DNA of 64,000 bases from Chrysomallon squamiferum (lineage: Eukaryota > Mollusca > Gastropoda > Neomphalida > Peltospiridae), in assembly GCA_012295275.1 (NCBI GenBank), contig CM022670.1, positions 21,235,146 through 21,299,145 on the forward strand, read 5' to 3'. The position numbers and the translations under genes are program-made. This document shows, in pieces, positions 11,722 through 23,571 of the stretch. Below the pieces are notes generated by a model. It was not told where the DNA came from and ran no database searches. It saw nothing but the letters and a program-made list of their open reading frames with translations. Within the stretch, counting starts at the first letter, position 1, and each line of letters opens with the position of its first letter.

Positions 11722-14676
11722 ATAAATAAATAAATAAATTAACAATAGATAGTAGTACTAGGAGTAGTGTTACTAGTAGTATGATGATGATGATGATAAT
11801 GATCATAATACTAATATTATCAGTGTAATAATACTCGAACTTTCCTCTGGGCGTGTAAAGTAAAACATGCTATTTGTCAGTATTAACCTGTGAAATGGCG
11901 GCACTGAATTTCTTCTTTGTTATCATTATCTGTACAACTGATACCTAAAACCAAGTAATAGTGTCAAATGTATTAAACAAAAATGTATTCCATGACAACA
12001 CACCTGTGTGACAAATCTTGAATTCCAGAGATCAGCTTGCCCAGTGTGACGCCGTGGCCGAAGTACTCCTGAACTAGAGCCAGTTGCTTTCGACTAGCTC
12101 TCGTCAAACCGAACAACTTGGGAACAACGCCAGTCGACTGTAAATAACGCAGGATTTTCGCTTCTTTGATGATGAGCTGGTCTGATGTAGACACCGATGA
12201 CTCAAAATCTTTGATTACGACTTTTTTAGGGTGTCCTTTCAACTCGGCTAGATACACACCACCATAGACGCCTTGACCAATAGAGATAATTGACCCGTTT
12301 TCTTTCCTACAATACCTGATGTTCTTGTCCTTCAGTAATGGTATTTCCACTCTGGACAGTGATGAAGGAATATTCCGAAGAGCGGCGAATGTTTCCGAAC
12401 CTGCTTTATATTGTTTGTGGTCATTATCATCAGCGTCATCATCATCAATATCAGCATCATCACAATCATCATCATCATAATCATCATCATCGTCACCTTC
12501 AGTATCATCATCATCATCATCACCATCTTCTTCTTCTTCTTCTTCTTCCTCCTCCTCGTCCTCATCTTCATTTTCCTCCGGGCTTCTGTGTTTAGGAGAG
12601 TATTTAGGAGTAAAGAATTCCACAGATCTGGCATCTTTGTAACACTGGGCGTCGTTGGGCGTGAAGAAAAAAACGCGGGCTGATCGAGAAGACCGTCGTG
12701 CTATCCCAGGCATAGGCAGAGTCTGGCTTTTCTTACAAATCTTAACGTCATTAAGCGACACAGATTTTGAAGGCGTTCCCGAGAGTGCACCTTTATTTTC
12801 AGGTTGCGCAGTTTTCTCTTCTCTGTGCGAATCTTGCTTGTAAGAAATGGTAAAGATGCCTCCAGATCCCGTCTCCTGCTGTGATTCCTCCCAAGCAACC
12901 TTCCTCACCCTCTCTTTCTCTGACGAATTAACACGATAAACATCGTTCTTGCACTCGTCTAACAGCCTAGACTCACTGTAGACATTATTGGAACACTGAT
13001 CCAGTATTCTTGTCTCACCGGGAACATTCATCGTTACGTTTTCTAGGTAAACAGCTCTGGGTATGAACGCAAACATTTGTTCCATATTCATCGACCACAA
13101 ATCCATTTTCATTATTTTCTTTATACACACGTTTATGGTGGTGACGTCCAGGTTGTTTCTCTTTACTTGAACTCCTGTGTTGATGATGTCCAGATATTTT
13201 CTCTTTGCTTGAACTCCTGTGTTGATGATGTCCAGATATTTTCTCTTTGCTTGAACTCATGTGTTGATGATGTCCAGATATTTTCTCTTTGCTTGAACTC
13301 CTGTGTTGATGATGTCCAGGTTGTTTCTCTTTACTTGAACTCCTGTATTGATGATGTCCAGATGTTTTCTCTTTGCTTGAACTCCTGTGCTGGTGATATT
13401 CATATTTGTTCTCTTCTTTCCTGATCATATGGTAGTGATGTCCACATGTTTTCTCTTTACTTGCACTCCTATGGTGGTGATGTCCAGATGGTTCCTCTTT
13501 AGTTGTACTCCTATGGTGTTGATGTCCAGATGGTTCCTCTTTAGTTGCACTCCTATGGTGGTGATGTCCAGATGGTTCCTCTTTATTTGCACTCCTATGG
13601 TGGTGATGTCCAGATGGTTCCTCTTTAGTTGTACTCCTATGGTGGTGATGTCCAGATGGTTCCTCTTTAGCTGTACTTCTATGATGGTGATGTCCAAATG
13701 TTTCCTCTTTATTTGTACTCCTATGACGGTGATGTCCAGATGGTTCCTCTTTATTTGTACTCCTATGGTGGTGACATTCAGATACTTTGTCGTTACTGTT
13801 ACTCCTACGGTGGTGATGTCCAGATGTTTTCGCTTTAGTTGAAATTTGGGTTTTTTCTTTGAATGCATTTCTCTGACACTGATAACTAAACGCATTTTCT
13901 GTTTTATCATTATCACTGACATTTCTTTTCTCCACAAGAAGCTCAACAGAAAACTGGTCTCCCGGGATCTTTTCCTTACACACTGTTCTGAAATAACGAT
14001 CCTCGTTTTGATATCTGGCGTTGGATCTCTGATGAACATCAGAATTTCTTTGACCTATGTCGTGCTTCGAACAAGAAACCTTGTCTCCTCTCTCGTTCCT
14101 CGGGTATTTTTCAATTTGCCGTCTGTCCACCTGCCTAAACTGGTTACCTTTATCCATGGATGTTCTTTCCATGGGATCGACACACTGCTGGCGATCGCCG
14201 TGCTTTTGTATTTCGGGTCCTCTTTCCTCGCACGAATCCACCTGCAGCTGGTTCCTCGACGCCATCTTGTAGCTGAGATACTTGTTCTTCAGGGTGCACT
14301 CTGGACACTGCAACACACCGCACTTCGCCGACTTCTTGCCGAGGTTTAGCGTCATGCACGACGAACTTACGGAGCTCTTGTTCTCGGGGTGGCACTTACC
14401 TGGGAACACGGTAGGGAAACTCGCGTTCTGGTGAGATTTGTTACTTCTGTAGCTGCTGGAACCGATTCGGTTTTGTTCCGAAGGCAGCAATGACCTGGGC
14501 ACGGAAGGCTCGCTGACTGCGTGGTCTTTCTGTGACATCTGGCCAGACTCATCCGAATAGAAATAAATAATAGTGTCATTCGTTTTCCCCATGTCGTCGT
14601 TTCTGCTCGCCGTACTGTTGATGACGCCGTGGTTGTCGGGAAAGCCTCTGTGTTGTATCTGTACCGCTGTACACAT
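11193..14676 (-). CDS. Divergent protein kinase with His-rich repeats and an acidic tract
   Basis: The proposed model is 14676-13131, 13042-12004 and 11628-11193 (about 1006 aa). The intron at 12003-11629 is solid (CACAG|GTGTG ... TTACAG, phase 2). The frame changes between 13130 and 13043. A GTGTGT...CTAG intron of 88 bp restores it exactly, but a one-base sequence error would also do so. Seen in order: a low-complexity N-terminal half; seventeen 14-residue His-rich units; a Glu/Asp run; then a kinase domain. The domain has Gly-loop IGQGVYGGVY (about 767-776), VVIK Lys about 793, HNDIQTGN with Asp about 887, DFG Asp about 908, LAPE and SDVFSLGWVLG. HRD reads HND, and the usual catalytic-loop Lys is Gln. 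Activity is therefore uncertain and no substrate can be named. Confidence 0.75.
11639..11822. repeat. (GATA)n/(AAAT)n in a kinase intron
   Basis: (GATA)n runs from about 11644 to 11720 and is followed by (AAAT)n. It starts about ten bases on the intron side of the acceptor of the last kinase exon. On the transcribed strand it is a TATC/TTTA run that doubles as the pyrimidine-rich part of the 3' splice site. Confidence 0.95.
12410..12585 (-). repeat. Coding trinucleotide tract: poly-Asp/Glu of the kinase
   Basis: GAT/GAC and GAA/GAG codons form a run of Glu followed by Asp-rich blocks broken by Gly, Thr, Tyr, Cys, Ala, Ile and Asn. It lies between the His-rich repeats and the kinase domain. 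In this gene it is coding. The opposite strand gives a false His-rich frame. Confidence 0.85.
13043..13130 (-). other. Candidate 88-bp intron, or site of a frame error, in the kinase gene
   Basis: The upstream frame ends at a stop near 13015, while the downstream frame is open from about 13424. Removing 13130-13043 (GTGTGT at the donor, TTACCTAG at the acceptor) joins them in phase 1. The consensus is only moderate. The alternatives are an indel in the A-rich part of this segment or a mutated allele. Confidence 0.4.
13120..13838 (-). repeat. 42-bp coding minisatellite: seventeen His-rich 14-aa units
   Basis: The unit reads SGHHHHRSTTKEEP in one half of the array and SGHHQHRSSSKEKI in the other, so there are two subfamilies separated by odd units (CGHHYHMIRKEENK, YEYHQHRSSSKEKT). 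All seventeen units keep the frame. Because 42 is a multiple of three, other frames and the opposite strand also stay open (for example 13387-13842 plus). Clustered His next to Lys/Glu suggests metal or polyanion binding, but that is inference. Confidence 0.9.
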
Positions 14677-14756
14677 TGTTTTATTTAATTATCTGTTTAT
14701 TTGTGATTTAAGGCATTAGTAGTAGACGTTTCTGAAACAGACCTCATTTTGTGCAA

Positions 14757-14802
14757 CCTGCTGCTATCATCTGATAATAATAATAATAATAATAATAATA
14801 AC

Positions 14803-14833
<31 letters not shown>

Positions 14834-15010
14834 CTAGTAGAAGTAAAAACAACAACAACTAAACAATACATTTAATTAAGATAATACTAATGATAATAAT
14901 AACAGTTTTAAAGGGTAAAATAAACAGAATAAAAATATAAATAGAATTAAAGAATAAAATATATTAACTGACAAATAACTTACTAACCAACTAAGTAACT
15001 AACTAAATAA

Positions 15011-15041
<31 letters not shown>

Positions 15042-15107
15042 ATTAATTAATTAATTAATTAATAAATGAATAATACTAATACTAATACTAATACTAATAA
15101 TAAATTA
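14757..15107. repeat. (AAT)n, (AGT)n and (AAAT)n patches upstream of the kinase start
   Basis: Short trinucleotide and tetranucleotide runs fill the likely first intron: (AAT)n about 14775-14801, (AGT)n about 14803-14832, (AAAT)n about 15008-15045, and TAATAC repeats about 15070-15100. Confidence 0.9.
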
Positions 15108-15487
15108 ATAAATTAGGCCATCTGATTTTATTTGTTTTGACGCATTCATTATTACAAAATTGTAATAAATATACTTATGCACATATCCATGAAGTAACAT
15201 AAGGAAATATACTATAGCGGAAAATAAGAAATAAAGAGATTCTTATAAAATACGTACACCAGAGTGGGGAGAATACTGCCGTACTATTTAGTAGGAACAT
15301 ACAGTTGTAGAGGGGGTTTGGTTTGCTGATACAGTGCATTAGTCATCAAGATCAAATCATGTTAAAAAAGCAATCAAGAAACTGCCATAATTCTTTCAGT
15401 ACCAGTGACTAAACCGTTTTTTTTTTATCTTTTATTTTCTACAAACTAATGACAAAAGAAATAGTTGTTTAATAAATTTAAACTAAC

Positions 15488-15560
15488 CTTTATCCATTTT
15501 GTGAAGGAAATTTCAGTCAGTCCATTAAATACGCTGTGTTCTGCGACCGTGTACCGATAT
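15488..15560 (-). other. Candidate 5' exon of the kinase gene
   Basis: On the minus strand this segment ends in ATGGATAAAG followed by a good donor (GTTAGT at 15487-15482). A possible acceptor for it lies a little upstream of the kinase start codon at 14676 (TCTGTTTCAG). Splicing to that acceptor would give only a short upstream frame, so the exon is probably a leader. The 5' limit is not defined. Confidence 0.3.
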
Positions 15561-15565
15561 CTTTA

Positions 15566-15611
15566 TGACGTAATACTTTCTAATGTAGTCATAGTTTCAT
15601 TTATGACGTAA
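15566..15611. promoter_or_regulatory. Paired CRE-like sites TGACGTAA
   Basis: TGACGTAA occurs at 15566-15573 and 15604-15611, both inside TTATGACGTAATA, 38 bp apart. They lie just upstream, in kinase orientation, of the candidate leader exon that ends at 15488. The sequence matches CRE/ATF-type sites. Function is inferred from position and repetition. Confidence 0.4.
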
Positions 15612-15733
15612 TATGAAGCATGGACATGGAAGGTAACTCTAGATGTACGTCGAACCTTTTTAACAACAGATTTGATCGCACTGATATATTTGATCCTTCC
15701 TTACTTCTCTTCTTAACCTGTATTATCTATCTA

Positions 15734-15765
<32 letters not shown>

Positions 15766-15860
15766 CCTGTCTGTCTATCTATCTTTATATCTATCTGTCT
15801 GTTTGTTGCTGTTTTGTGGGATTCGATAGCAGAACATTATTATTATATGTATTATTATAT

Positions 15861-15919
<59 letters not shown>

Positions 15920-17476
15920 TATTATTTATTAATTTATTAACTGATTGATTAATCATTCAATTTATGTATTTTCATTGCTACTACTACTTATTTATTTCCT
16001 TACTGATATTATTACAAAATATTCGATTAAAATTACAATAAAACAACTGTAACAGTAAAACATGAAGTAGAAGACGATAATCATTTATATGTGCTTAGGT
16101 GTGTATTAGTTATAGTAATCAAATAAATAAAAAAATAAATAAATAAAAACTATAAATTAATAAATAATATAAAAAAAAAAAAAAAAAAATAAATTAAAAA
16201 AAAAAAATAAATAAATAAATAAATAAATAAAAAAAAAAAAAATAATAACAACAACAACAACAAGAAAAAACATAACATTTTTATAGCATTAGTGTTATTG
16301 CAGTCGTAGTAGTAGTAGTAGTAGTATTTATTCGATGCTTGTCTACTACAGTTTTGTCTAAAGGACTTCGCCTTTGAAGAAGCTATAATTTAATTCTTAA
16401 AAAGTCCTGTTCTTTATTTAACGTCTTCCGCAGATTAGGTTCTCACAGCCAAATTTTATTTTGTGTCAGTTGATGGCTGTAATGTAGAACTTAACACCGG
16501 ATAGAGTCTTCTTTTTATTATATCGGTTTCAGGTACAGACTCGTTTCAGGGTCGTGCAGCCAAAGTGAAAAACAGACACACAAATAGACGTAAGCGTGTA
16601 ATCTGAAGGATTAGGTGAAAATGGTTTAACTACCGCCGAAGTCTGATTTTATAACGTCGCTGTCACCTTAAACACTAACACGAAACCAGGGTAAGGTGTA
16701 TTTGTTTTTTATGTCAGTCGGTTCATTGATTTTGTTTATTTTACAATATATCACGTCGAAGTAGCATACTTTTGTTTATTTGTAACTGTGATACTACAAC
16801 TACTATTATGACTACTACTACTACTATTACGATCAGTACGATTACAACGACCGCCACTATACTACTACTACTATTACTATTATTATTATTATTATTATTA
16901 GTAGTAGTAGTAGTAGTAATAGTAGTAGTAGAACTAATACAGATACATCTACTGCTACTACTATTACAACTACTACTACAACTACTAATAATAAAATTAC
17001 TACTGCTCCTACTAATGATAATAACAGTCACAAAAACACACTGATGGATAGGTATATATTTAATTTAATATTACATTGCTTTATTTAGTTTTAATTAAAA
17101 TAGTTTTAATTAAACGTAGCAACCTCTAATATACTATCTAAAATCTATCACTGCCATGAAACAAATTAATTCAGAAACCACGCTTTACATTTAAAGATTA
17201 GATTATGAAGAATCTGTTGTGACATCTTGGAGATTTATGAATATTTAAGGTAAAAAAAAAAAAAAGAAAAGAAACATTCATATATACACACTCATATATA
17301 TTAAAATAAAAATTATAAACAATCGAAGAGAAAGATTTAATTTCTTTAAAATATGAAATGTGTGATAAAATATAAATATATGATACTAATAAAAATGGAA
17401 AGAAAAATGATATTTTTAACTTAAGAGTTCGAAAGACAAAATAACAGATTTCTGATCGTAAATACAGTAATGATAA

Positions 17477-17554
<78 letters not shown>

Positions 17555-18000
17555 TTTTGCTAGTAATAACTTAATACATTTGAATATGAACTATTATATA
17601 GCTTATTTTGTTTTTCTAAACTATTTTGTAAAGGAATAATGTTAAAATATTTTCAGTATTGATTCTGTTTCTACTAAACTACTGGTAATAACAGCTGGTA
17701 CAGAAGAAATTACTACAGACAGTACACCACTTTTGCAGATATAAAATTAGTAAGAAATCAAGTAAGCAATAAATAAATAAATAAATATTTATTTATTTAT
17801 TTGAACGCTGTTGTGTATATACTTATGTATGTAAATATAACTGCATTACTGCATATATTTATATATATAGATATATCAATGTTGTTGTTGTTGTCTAAAT
17901 CTGTTTAAATATAAACAAATAAATATACAAGACAACGCCAGCCGTTATAAAAACAAACAAAAAAAAGCGACATTTCATACGCTTTCAGTAGTAAAGAATT
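15612..18000. other. Repeat-rich stretch between the kinase and secreted-protein genes
   Basis: It holds (TCTG)n about 15734-15768, (ATT)n about 15865-15930, poly(A)/(AAAT)n about 16130-16250, (AGT)n about 16305-16326, a mixed ACT/ATT/AGT block at 16790-17010, and (TC)n at 17480-17551. No exon is recognised. Confidence 0.7.
17480..17551. repeat. (TC)n tract, about 70 bp
   Basis: Pure CT dinucleotide repeat, a polypyrimidine-polypurine mirror sequence. Confidence 0.97.
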
Positions 18001-18006
18001 TTTATT
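18001..18006 (-). terminator. Poly(A) signal AATAAA of the secreted-protein gene
   Basis: AATAAA on the minus strand, 140 bases past the stop codon at 18146. It is the nearest such hexamer in the expected place. Confidence 0.5.
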
Positions 18007-18145
18007 GTAATATTATGTACAAGACACGAATAAACTGTACTAATGCAGAAATAATGAATACGAATTTGAAACCTGTATAAACACGAAAATATTTATGTAA
18101 CACGAAACACATGTGATATAAATAAAAGAGTTCCGGAAGCGAGTT

Positions 18146-18288
18146 CTAGTTATTTCCCTTTGTATCACTGCGGCAGGCGTGGGGCAGACTGTTTTCGTAG
18201 AAAGCTGACATAATCTCACCAACTTTTTCGCTGCAGCCCTTCAGGACTTTTACTTCACATTCCGTTCTCTTTTGGGAGAGGCTTGAAA

Positions 18289-18319
<31 letters not shown>

Positions 18320-19429
18320 CGTTTGAATAATAAGTACATTTGCAATAATGCATATATGTACGTAATATTTAAAATGCTTTTCCTTTATGTGTATCCATCA
18401 GCATATTCCTAGCAGATTAACACCGATCTGTATTTTATAACTGTATGTTTTCTTCAGAAGAAAAATGCTTAAACTATCTGAAAGTAGAGCTCAAATAATG
18501 TCACTGGAACGGATGCAGAATTAGTCGTATTAATAATTATTCGAGTGACTTTCCATCAGGACTAAGATTAATTATGAAAATTATTAATCATTACACGTAC
18601 GTGCAAACTAAGGTTCTTGTGACACTTTCTGACAGTTGTCGTTCTTTGCTGCCGAACCTCATGACGACAGAGAGGTAGCCGATGTAGGTGTTGAACTGCT
18701 CATAACACGGCAACATCGCCGTTGTGTTCATCAGACACGTCAAATCTTCTGAGTCTTCAATCACTGTAATAAAATGTATAAAATATTGACAACAACAACA
18801 ACAACAATAATAATATTGATAGTAGTATTAACTGCAGTAATATAATCTGATGATGATGATGACAGAATCATGAAAATGGAGCTCTTGATGACGTATAAAA
18901 CTGCATAAAATATAATCTAACTTCGTTGCAGAATTTCATTTTATTGTTTTTCTCACACGGATGAAGAAGTAAAAAGAAATTTTCAAGAAAAAAGCAAAAT
19001 TAAAAAAAAATAGGTGGCGTCATTATGCTGTATTTTAAATTTGATTCTGGTCAATTTTCTTACAGAGATGGCATCGTACAAGCAGTCGACTTACTGGTCA
19101 AGTTATCGCAGAGTCCGTTATAGGCGTCGCTCACTGCTGTTTTGTTAAAGAGGGTTTGAAGATGGTTGTCACTTCATCTTCAGCGTTGCTAAAGTTTTCG
19201 TCAATACATTTGACAAATCTGTCCTTGGCTCTAAGAAAACAAAGTATCAGAATTAAAAATAAAGAAATAAAGATGAAGAAGAAGAAATGAATTTAAATGA
19301 AAAACCATTATTTAAAATCAGTCAGTGTGAACTCCTTTTTTATTTCTATATTATTTTACTATTAATGTGACCTATGACATAAAAAATATAATATATACTA
19401 TACAATATAGGCCTACATTCTTACTAGAA

Positions 19430-19521
<92 letters not shown>

Positions 19522-19933
19522 TTCGTAATGAACTTACCTGCACACAGATTTGAATACATTCTGCGTGAAGTTCTTTTCCAGAGATCTGTCGGCAGGTTCT
19601 GTAAGATCGGTCTCGTTCGCGATGATGCGCAGACATCGAAGAACACCGTTACCCAAATCCGAATCGAGTTGAGCATGCGCAGAGGCAAAAACAATGGCTG
19701 AAATAAAATTATTTATTTATTTATTTATTTATTTTAAATCTTACGAGAAGCCATATGACGTTAAAACAAGTGATATAAGGTTAATGAGAGACTAGTCGTA
19801 CGAAGAACTCCTGAGGAACCTGCTGATATCAGTGCAGTTTTAAGATGCTTTTTGGAATTTAAGTGGAAGCTGGTTTCTTACACTGTCTTTAAAATAGTAA
19901 ACTGTTTCAAGTATACTGAATCTCTAATTTTTA

Positions 19934-19987
<54 letters not shown>

Positions 19988-20450
19988 TATTATTATTATT
20001 ATAATAAACAACAACTTTTTTAATATCATATCATTTTATTTTATTTATTTATTTATTTTATTTTATTTTATTTCCATTTTTTATTATATATTTTTTTCTT
20101 AATGTAGCAACAAAATCATCGTCCTGTCGGTTACTGTAAATTAAATCTATAATTATTAATTTTAATGGTACCTGTTTGCTTCCGTTTTATTTATTTTATA
20201 TTTTTGAATATATATATAAATCGACATGTTTTGGAAAAAATTATAAAGTTCAGTTTATAAATTTAGGATTTGTACTTTGATACAAAAAGCAGCAGAGATT
20301 TTATGTTTAAAAATAAATAGCTAAATTTATAAAATGTAGTAATTTTAAAAATTGAAAACGTTAATAAATATATTAAATAAATTACGCTGGACGAAACATT
20401 AGGAAAAGACCATCCTTACCTATAACTAGTCCAAACGTTGTCGAATACAT
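18146..20450 (-). CDS. Small secreted ten-cysteine protein, five exons, one-base frame break
   Basis: Exons on the minus strand are 20450-20420, 19697-19538, 19230-19095, 18763-18601 and 18281-18146. All introns are GT-AG and phases fit: 1, 2, then a break, 1, 2. The start encodes a clean signal peptide (MYSTTFGLVIAIVFASAHA). The mature part (about 190 aa) has ten Cys: LRCL, SVCR, VKCI, GLCD, LTCL, LPCY, LVCT, TECE, KGCS and HACR, with N-glycosylation sequons NET, NFT and NTT. Exon 3 is one base short. Before AAACCCTC the frame reads AEDEVTTIF, after it LFNKTAVSDAYNGLC. This may be a sequence error or a real null allele. The helical, cysteine-spaced layout resembles secreted haemolymph-type proteins, but I do not recognise the family. 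AATAAA lies 140 bases downstream. Confidence 0.75.
19436..19520. repeat. (GA)n tract next to an exon of the secreted-protein gene
   Basis: About 85 bases of GA dinucleotide repeat lie in the intron after exon 2, starting about 18 bases beyond the donor at 19537. Confidence 0.97.
19834..19937. repeat. Dispersed ~105-bp repeat, copy 1
   Basis: It matches 24916-25020 almost base for base. Shared blocks include GCTTTTTGGAATTTAAGTGG and CTTACACTGTCTTTAAAATA. Both copies end in TTTTTAAATAATAAT, an AAT-type tail like that of some SINEs. This copy runs into a long (AAT)n array (19938-19990). Confidence 0.85.
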
Positions 20451-21180
20451 TATTCCTCTTGAGCGAAACAAAAAAACAACCTTATATTTCCACAAATAAT
20501 AAAACAACTTGATCAGAACGTCAGCGAAATTAGAAAATGTACGAAAACAGCAAGAAGATGCTTTATATAAGGCGGGGTGTCGAGCCACTGCATGTCGCGT
20601 TACGGAAGTAGCACTCACGGATTGTCTTATGACCTTTCGTGATGTCGCCGTTGAAGTTGCCGATCCTGTGTCATAACGGCCTCACCGTTCGTTACAAAGA
20701 CGATGCCTGTTGAAAATTTAGTTTTGATGAAGAAAGTTTAAGACCTTATTATTATTATTATTATTATTATTTATTTATTTTTTTTTTTCAGTAATAAGAT
20801 AGAGTATAATTATTGGTTCCTTTTCTAATTAATTAATATATAGAGTGAATGGACACTGTATTAATCAATTAATCAATTAATTAATTAATTTATTATTATT
20901 ATTATTAAGGCATGTTTGCTTGTTTATTATTGTTGATACTTAGTGATATGACATTATTTTCAGTTCTTACTAATAAAATCATCAATTTCTCCTCCTCTTC
21001 TTATTATTACTGAGTATAAGAAGAAGAAGAATATAGATTAAATGTAATAACGTCAATCTTAAGAAATCAAATCTAACTACTCGTGTTTGTCTTAATTTAA
21101 ATATAAATTTCACATATGCGTTAAATAGCGAATTTATTGATTAAAAAAAGAAGAAAATAAAGGTATATACTCTATTTATT

Positions 21181-21244
<64 letters not shown>

Positions 21245-22850
21245 TTTTCTTTCTTTTATTTATTTATCTTTTTTTCATTCTGTTTCCATACTGATTAGTA
21301 TTTCTCACAAAACAAATATCAAATACTGTGATGTGGTGTATGATTTACAAAGCATCTGCATGAATAAATTTGTGAACAGATTGAAATATATTTATATATA
21401 CTTCTATGAAAAAAAAAAAAAAAAAAAAACACGCACCAGTGTGTTGCTTATGTGTATGTTTATATACACCTACACACACAATAACAAACGCTGACACACG
21501 CACACCCACCTCTCACATACATATATACACACACACATACACATATACATACATACATACATATTTACATACATATACATACATTAACACTTCTAAATCA
21601 CAAAATGAGGTGAACACTAAGAAACTGTAACAGTTTCGTCTAGACGACAAATCTAGCCGACCAATGCTGTTGCCCCGCTGTCACGTTTTGACAACAGGCG
21701 ATGTAGAGGCCGACGTGGCGTTGACCGAGATGTCCCAAACGTGCTGCAATCAAAAGCGAAAGCAGTGAAAAAACGTGGTGTTGAAGTTATGCTAATTTCC
21801 GCATGTCCGTGTGTACTTAACAATTCAAATTCAACGTCCTAATGTGTTAATACTTTGTGGTATGTGGAACTTGTTCCTGTCGTGTAGTTTTTTTTGAAAT
21901 CTGCCCAATAAATTCCTTGTATAAAAAGGATATATATAAAGATTATGGTGAATGTCTGTTATCATGTGTGTGTATGGCTCTTTTTATAATAAAGATAAGG
22001 TATTTAGAATTTTGCCGCTAATCTTTGTGTATTATGGTGATTGTTGTTGGATGGTGAGGGTGTGTATGGTTGGCGTTATTATCTCCTTCAGTACTTGAAG
22101 ATTTGATGTCTGATGAAAACAGTATCGATATTGCTGTGTTATGAGCAATTCATCTTTACTATAAGATTATTTTTTCTTCAACCTTTTTTCTATAGGTTTT
22201 GAAAAAAAGAAGAAAAAGAAACATTTATTTTTTATTGTTTACGCCTTGCAGATTCAACGCATGTGTATTATAAAATGATAATGAGAAAATCAGTCTTCGA
22301 TAGATGTGATGACATGATGCATAATAAAGGGATATTATAAAGTATTATTTGTTGATATTCAACGATTAAACCACAAACTTAGCTTACGTTCTCAGATACC
22401 ATTCGTATATTTTACGTCGTAAAACGTAAAAACAAAATAAATAAATAAAATAAACATCAATATTAAAGTAACAATAGATGTCGTTAAACAAATATTCGTC
22501 TAGTTTCACTAATTTACAAACTGTAGTATCCAATAATACATATATACATAGATACACAAAAAAACACAAAAAAGAATATATAAATATATATATATATATG
22601 GAAAATAACATGTGGAACCTCAGAATATTTGTTTAGGTCATTGTTCTCACCACCAAGTACTTTAACATTTCACTCAGTTATGTAATCTATTTAGAAATCT
22701 TTTAAAACGTAACTATGTAAGAGTGTCAGTATGACATAAGCTGAAAAGTATTTTAAAACAATTCGTGTTTGTTTTAAGATTTTAGTTCAAGGAAATGTTA
22801 ACCAGTCTGCACTATGAATGTTGTTCGTTCCTATTTTTTTTTTTAAAGTC

Positions 22851-22976
<126 letters not shown>

Positions 22977-23068
22977 TAAATATATATATGTATATATATG
23001 ACAGAGAGAGAAATCGGATGAAAAGATGCCATGGAAAAAGAAAATCATAAATGATCTGGTCAAATTTA

Positions 23069-23070
<2 letters not shown>

Positions 23071-23121
<51 letters not shown>

Positions 23122-23235
23122 TAATAATAATAACAATAATAATAATAATAATAATAATAATTATAATAATAATAATAACAATAATAACAAGAAGAAGCAG
23201 AAGAAGAAGAAGAAAAGAAGAAGAAAAAGAAGAAG
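23071..23235. repeat. (AAT)n passing into (AAG)n
   Basis: About 110 bases of AAT with a few AAC interruptions are followed by AAG/AGA repeats. The poly-Asn frame at 23051-23257 is an artefact. Confidence 0.97.
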
Positions 23236-23452
23236 AATTTATTGTTTGACTTCTTAAAATTATTTTATTTTCTTTATGAAATTCAATTCAATTCAAATAC
23301 ATATCCAAAAATCACTCAATATATCAGTTTGTGTATTGTTTTTTTTATTTACTTTGGGTAACTACATATACAAAGATCCCTTGCTGCTGACAGTAGCCCA
23401 TGCAAAGATGGCAGTTGATTTTCTTTCTCAGTCTTAATAACTGTACAAAATC

Positions 23453-23458
23453 TTTATT
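23453..23458 (-). terminator. NARS2: Poly(A) signal of NARS2
   Basis: AATAAA on the minus strand, 114 bases past the TGA at 23574-23572. No competing signal lies closer. Confidence 0.6.
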
Positions 23459-23571
23459 AGACGGATAATGAATATCTGTTAATAAAAACTAAGATAGTAT
23501 TAGACACATATTCATTTACTTCTGTTTCTCTGATGGCTTGATCTAGAAGTGGTTCAAAGGTCAAAAGTGGA

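Noticed and set aside
12338-12683. His-rich and Ile/Phe-rich frames on the plus strand
   Set aside because: They are the reverse complement of the Asp/Glu codon run of the kinase gene.
13077-14039. Long frames on the plus strand and in a second minus frame across the His-rich region
   Set aside because: They follow from the 42-bp unit being a multiple of three. The minus frame giving the HHHH-RS-KEE repeats connects to the start codon and to the kinase part.
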